From: a bacterium
GTDB lineage: Bacteria; Blakebacterota; Blakebacteria; Blakebacterales; Blakebacteraceae
Length of the DNA stretch: 7,243 bases
Direction of reading: 5' to 3'
Assembly: GCA_025774615.1 (NCBI GenBank)
Contig: JALGVQ010000144.1
Span: forward strand, 1-7,243
The notes below the pieces were generated by a model that did no database searches, had not been told where the DNA came from, and saw only the letters and a program-made list of their open reading frames with translations. This document shows, piece after piece, positions 6,408 to 7,243 of the stretch. The translations under genes and the position numbers were made by a program. Numbering within the stretch: position 1 is the stretch's first letter; every line of letters begins with the position of its first letter.

Positions 6408-7243
6408 GTGCGAACATCCGCGTTCCAGAAGCCTGCCGATCTCTGCCTTCAGGCGCAGGAAGCCGTCGATCAGGATGAACTTGTTCTCCTCCGCTCCCGG
6501 ATCGAATCTGATCCGCTCCATGATTTTGCCCGCTCGACAGTCGACGGGCTCCAACACGATCCACCCCGCCTCGAATGCCGGTTCCTCTACGATGCGCGTG
6601 GATGTGAACTCTTCGAGCAGATATGTGACCTGGATGAGTACTATCTGACCAGGACCGAGCGCTCCATCCTCGAACGATACAGTCGTGAGATCCGTGATCT
6701 GACAGGTCCGGTCACCCTCATCGAGCTCGGATCGGGTAATTCGGTCAAGACCGACCTGCTGTTGCAGGCATGGCTCGAGCGTGATGGAACTGTGCCCTAC
6801 ATTCCGGTCGACGTGAGCGCAAGCGCCCTCAGATCAGCCCTGGTGGCGATCAACGAGCGCCACGACAATGCTCAGCTGGTAGCAGTAAACAGCACCTATG
6901 AGGAGGCTTTTCCTCTGGTCGGTGCGCTCTCACCTTCCATGGTTCTTTTTCTTGGCAGCACGATCGGCAATCTCGATCCGGAGGAGTTCGATCGGTTCCT
7001 GGCTGAACTGACAGGATATCTGGTGCCGGGGGATTTCTTCCTCCTCGGTGTCGATCTGGTCAAGGAGGCCGGGATCATAGAACACGCCTACAACGACGAA
7101 CGGGGTGTCACCGCCGAGTTCATGAAGAATCTCTTCGTCCGGATGAACCGGGAACTCGGCAGTGGTGTCGATCTCGACACCGTGGAGCATGAAGCGATAT
7201 GGAATGAGCAGGAGAACCAGGTTGAGCTGTACGCCCGGTTCAC
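6408..7243 (+). CDS. egtD: EgtD-type L-histidine N-alpha-methyltransferase (partial, C-terminus beyond window)
   Basis: Adds three methyl groups from S-adenosylmethionine to the histidine alpha-amino group, giving hercynine, the first step to ergothioneine; cytoplasmic. The visible 278 residues carry the family hallmarks in order: FLYDARG (59-65), EYYLTRTE (77-84), the SAM loop ELGSGNS (106-112), PVDVS (133-137), LGSTIGNLDP (182-191), LLGVDLVKE and AYNDERGVTAEF (227-238). Compared from memory with Mycobacterium smegmatis EgtD, a constant offset of +22 places the published substrate-site residues Tyr39, Tyr56, Asn166 and Tyr206 at Tyr61, Tyr78, Asn188 and Tyr228, and the SAM-binding Asp113 at Asp135. 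All are conserved. The remaining substrate residues (Glu282 and Ser284 in M. smegmatis) should lie in the missing part, roughly 60 residues. Translation starts at GTG 6408. No egtB or other ergothioneine gene is visible here. Fungal tryptophan or histidine methyltransferase relatives are a less likely match. Confidence 0.93.
   Translation, partial: MRTSAFQKPADLCLQAQEAVDQDELVLLRSRIESDPLHDFARSTVDGLQHDPPRLECRFLYDARGCELFEQICDLDEYYLTRTERSILERYSREIRDLTGPVTLIELGSGNSVKTDLLLQAWLERDGTVPYIPVDVSASALRSALVAINERHDNAQLVAVNSTYEEAFPLVGALSPSMVLFLGSTIGNLDPEEFDRFLAELTGYLVPGDFFLLGVDLVKEAGIIEHAYNDERGVTAEFMKNLFVRMNRELGSGVDLDTVEHEAIWNEQENQVELYARF

Overview
The window looks like a moderately G+C-rich chromosome segment from a diderm bacterium. 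Two predicted lipoproteins, a Sec-secreted peptidase and purine-rich Shine-Dalgarno sites (GGGAG, AAGGAGG) support this. The mix of PD40-type propellers, M28 peptidases and metzincin lipoproteins resembles poorly cultured lineages such as Gemmatimonadota, Latescibacterota, Krumholzibacteriota or Eisenbacteria. That placement is an inference from protein style only. There is no rRNA or marker gene to fix the taxon.

Layout. Positions 1-2264 (minus) carry a large secreted peptidase that runs off the left edge: signal peptide, beta-propeller and M28 zinc-peptidase domain. Positions 2377-2679 (minus) carry a 100-residue acidic protein of unknown family, preceded by a near-perfect Shine-Dalgarno site. 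A 228-bp divergent spacer (2680-2907) separates this from four plus-strand genes. These are a PD40/TolB-like propeller lipoprotein (2908-3939), a metzincin-type zinc-protease lipoprotein with a C-terminal discoidin-like domain (4067-5404), an NmrA/QOR2-type NAD(P)H-binding oxidoreductase (5477-6340), and the first 278 codons of an EgtD-type histidine N-alpha-methyltransferase (6408 to the right edge).

How the genes may relate. The left two thirds encode envelope or secreted proteins: two proteases of different clans and two propellers, which fits degradation or sensing of extracellular peptides. The right third is cytoplasmic and redox-related: a quinone-reductase-like enzyme and the first enzyme of ergothioneine biosynthesis. 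The plus-strand genes lie 67-127 bp apart with no convincing terminator between them, so they could be one transcript, but each has its own ribosome-binding site.

Most notable non-coding structure: four 12-bp direct repeats (4016-4063) in an A-B-B-A order, each carrying a Shine-Dalgarno-like GGGAGR core, ending three bases before the metzincin start codon. There is also a perfect 10-bp palindrome just upstream of the oxidoreductase ribosome-binding site. I found no CRISPR array, tRNA, rRNA, transposase, phage or defence gene. I do not see a clear new multi-gene system; the best leads are the repeat-built leader, the unknown 100-residue protein, and the protease domain combinations.
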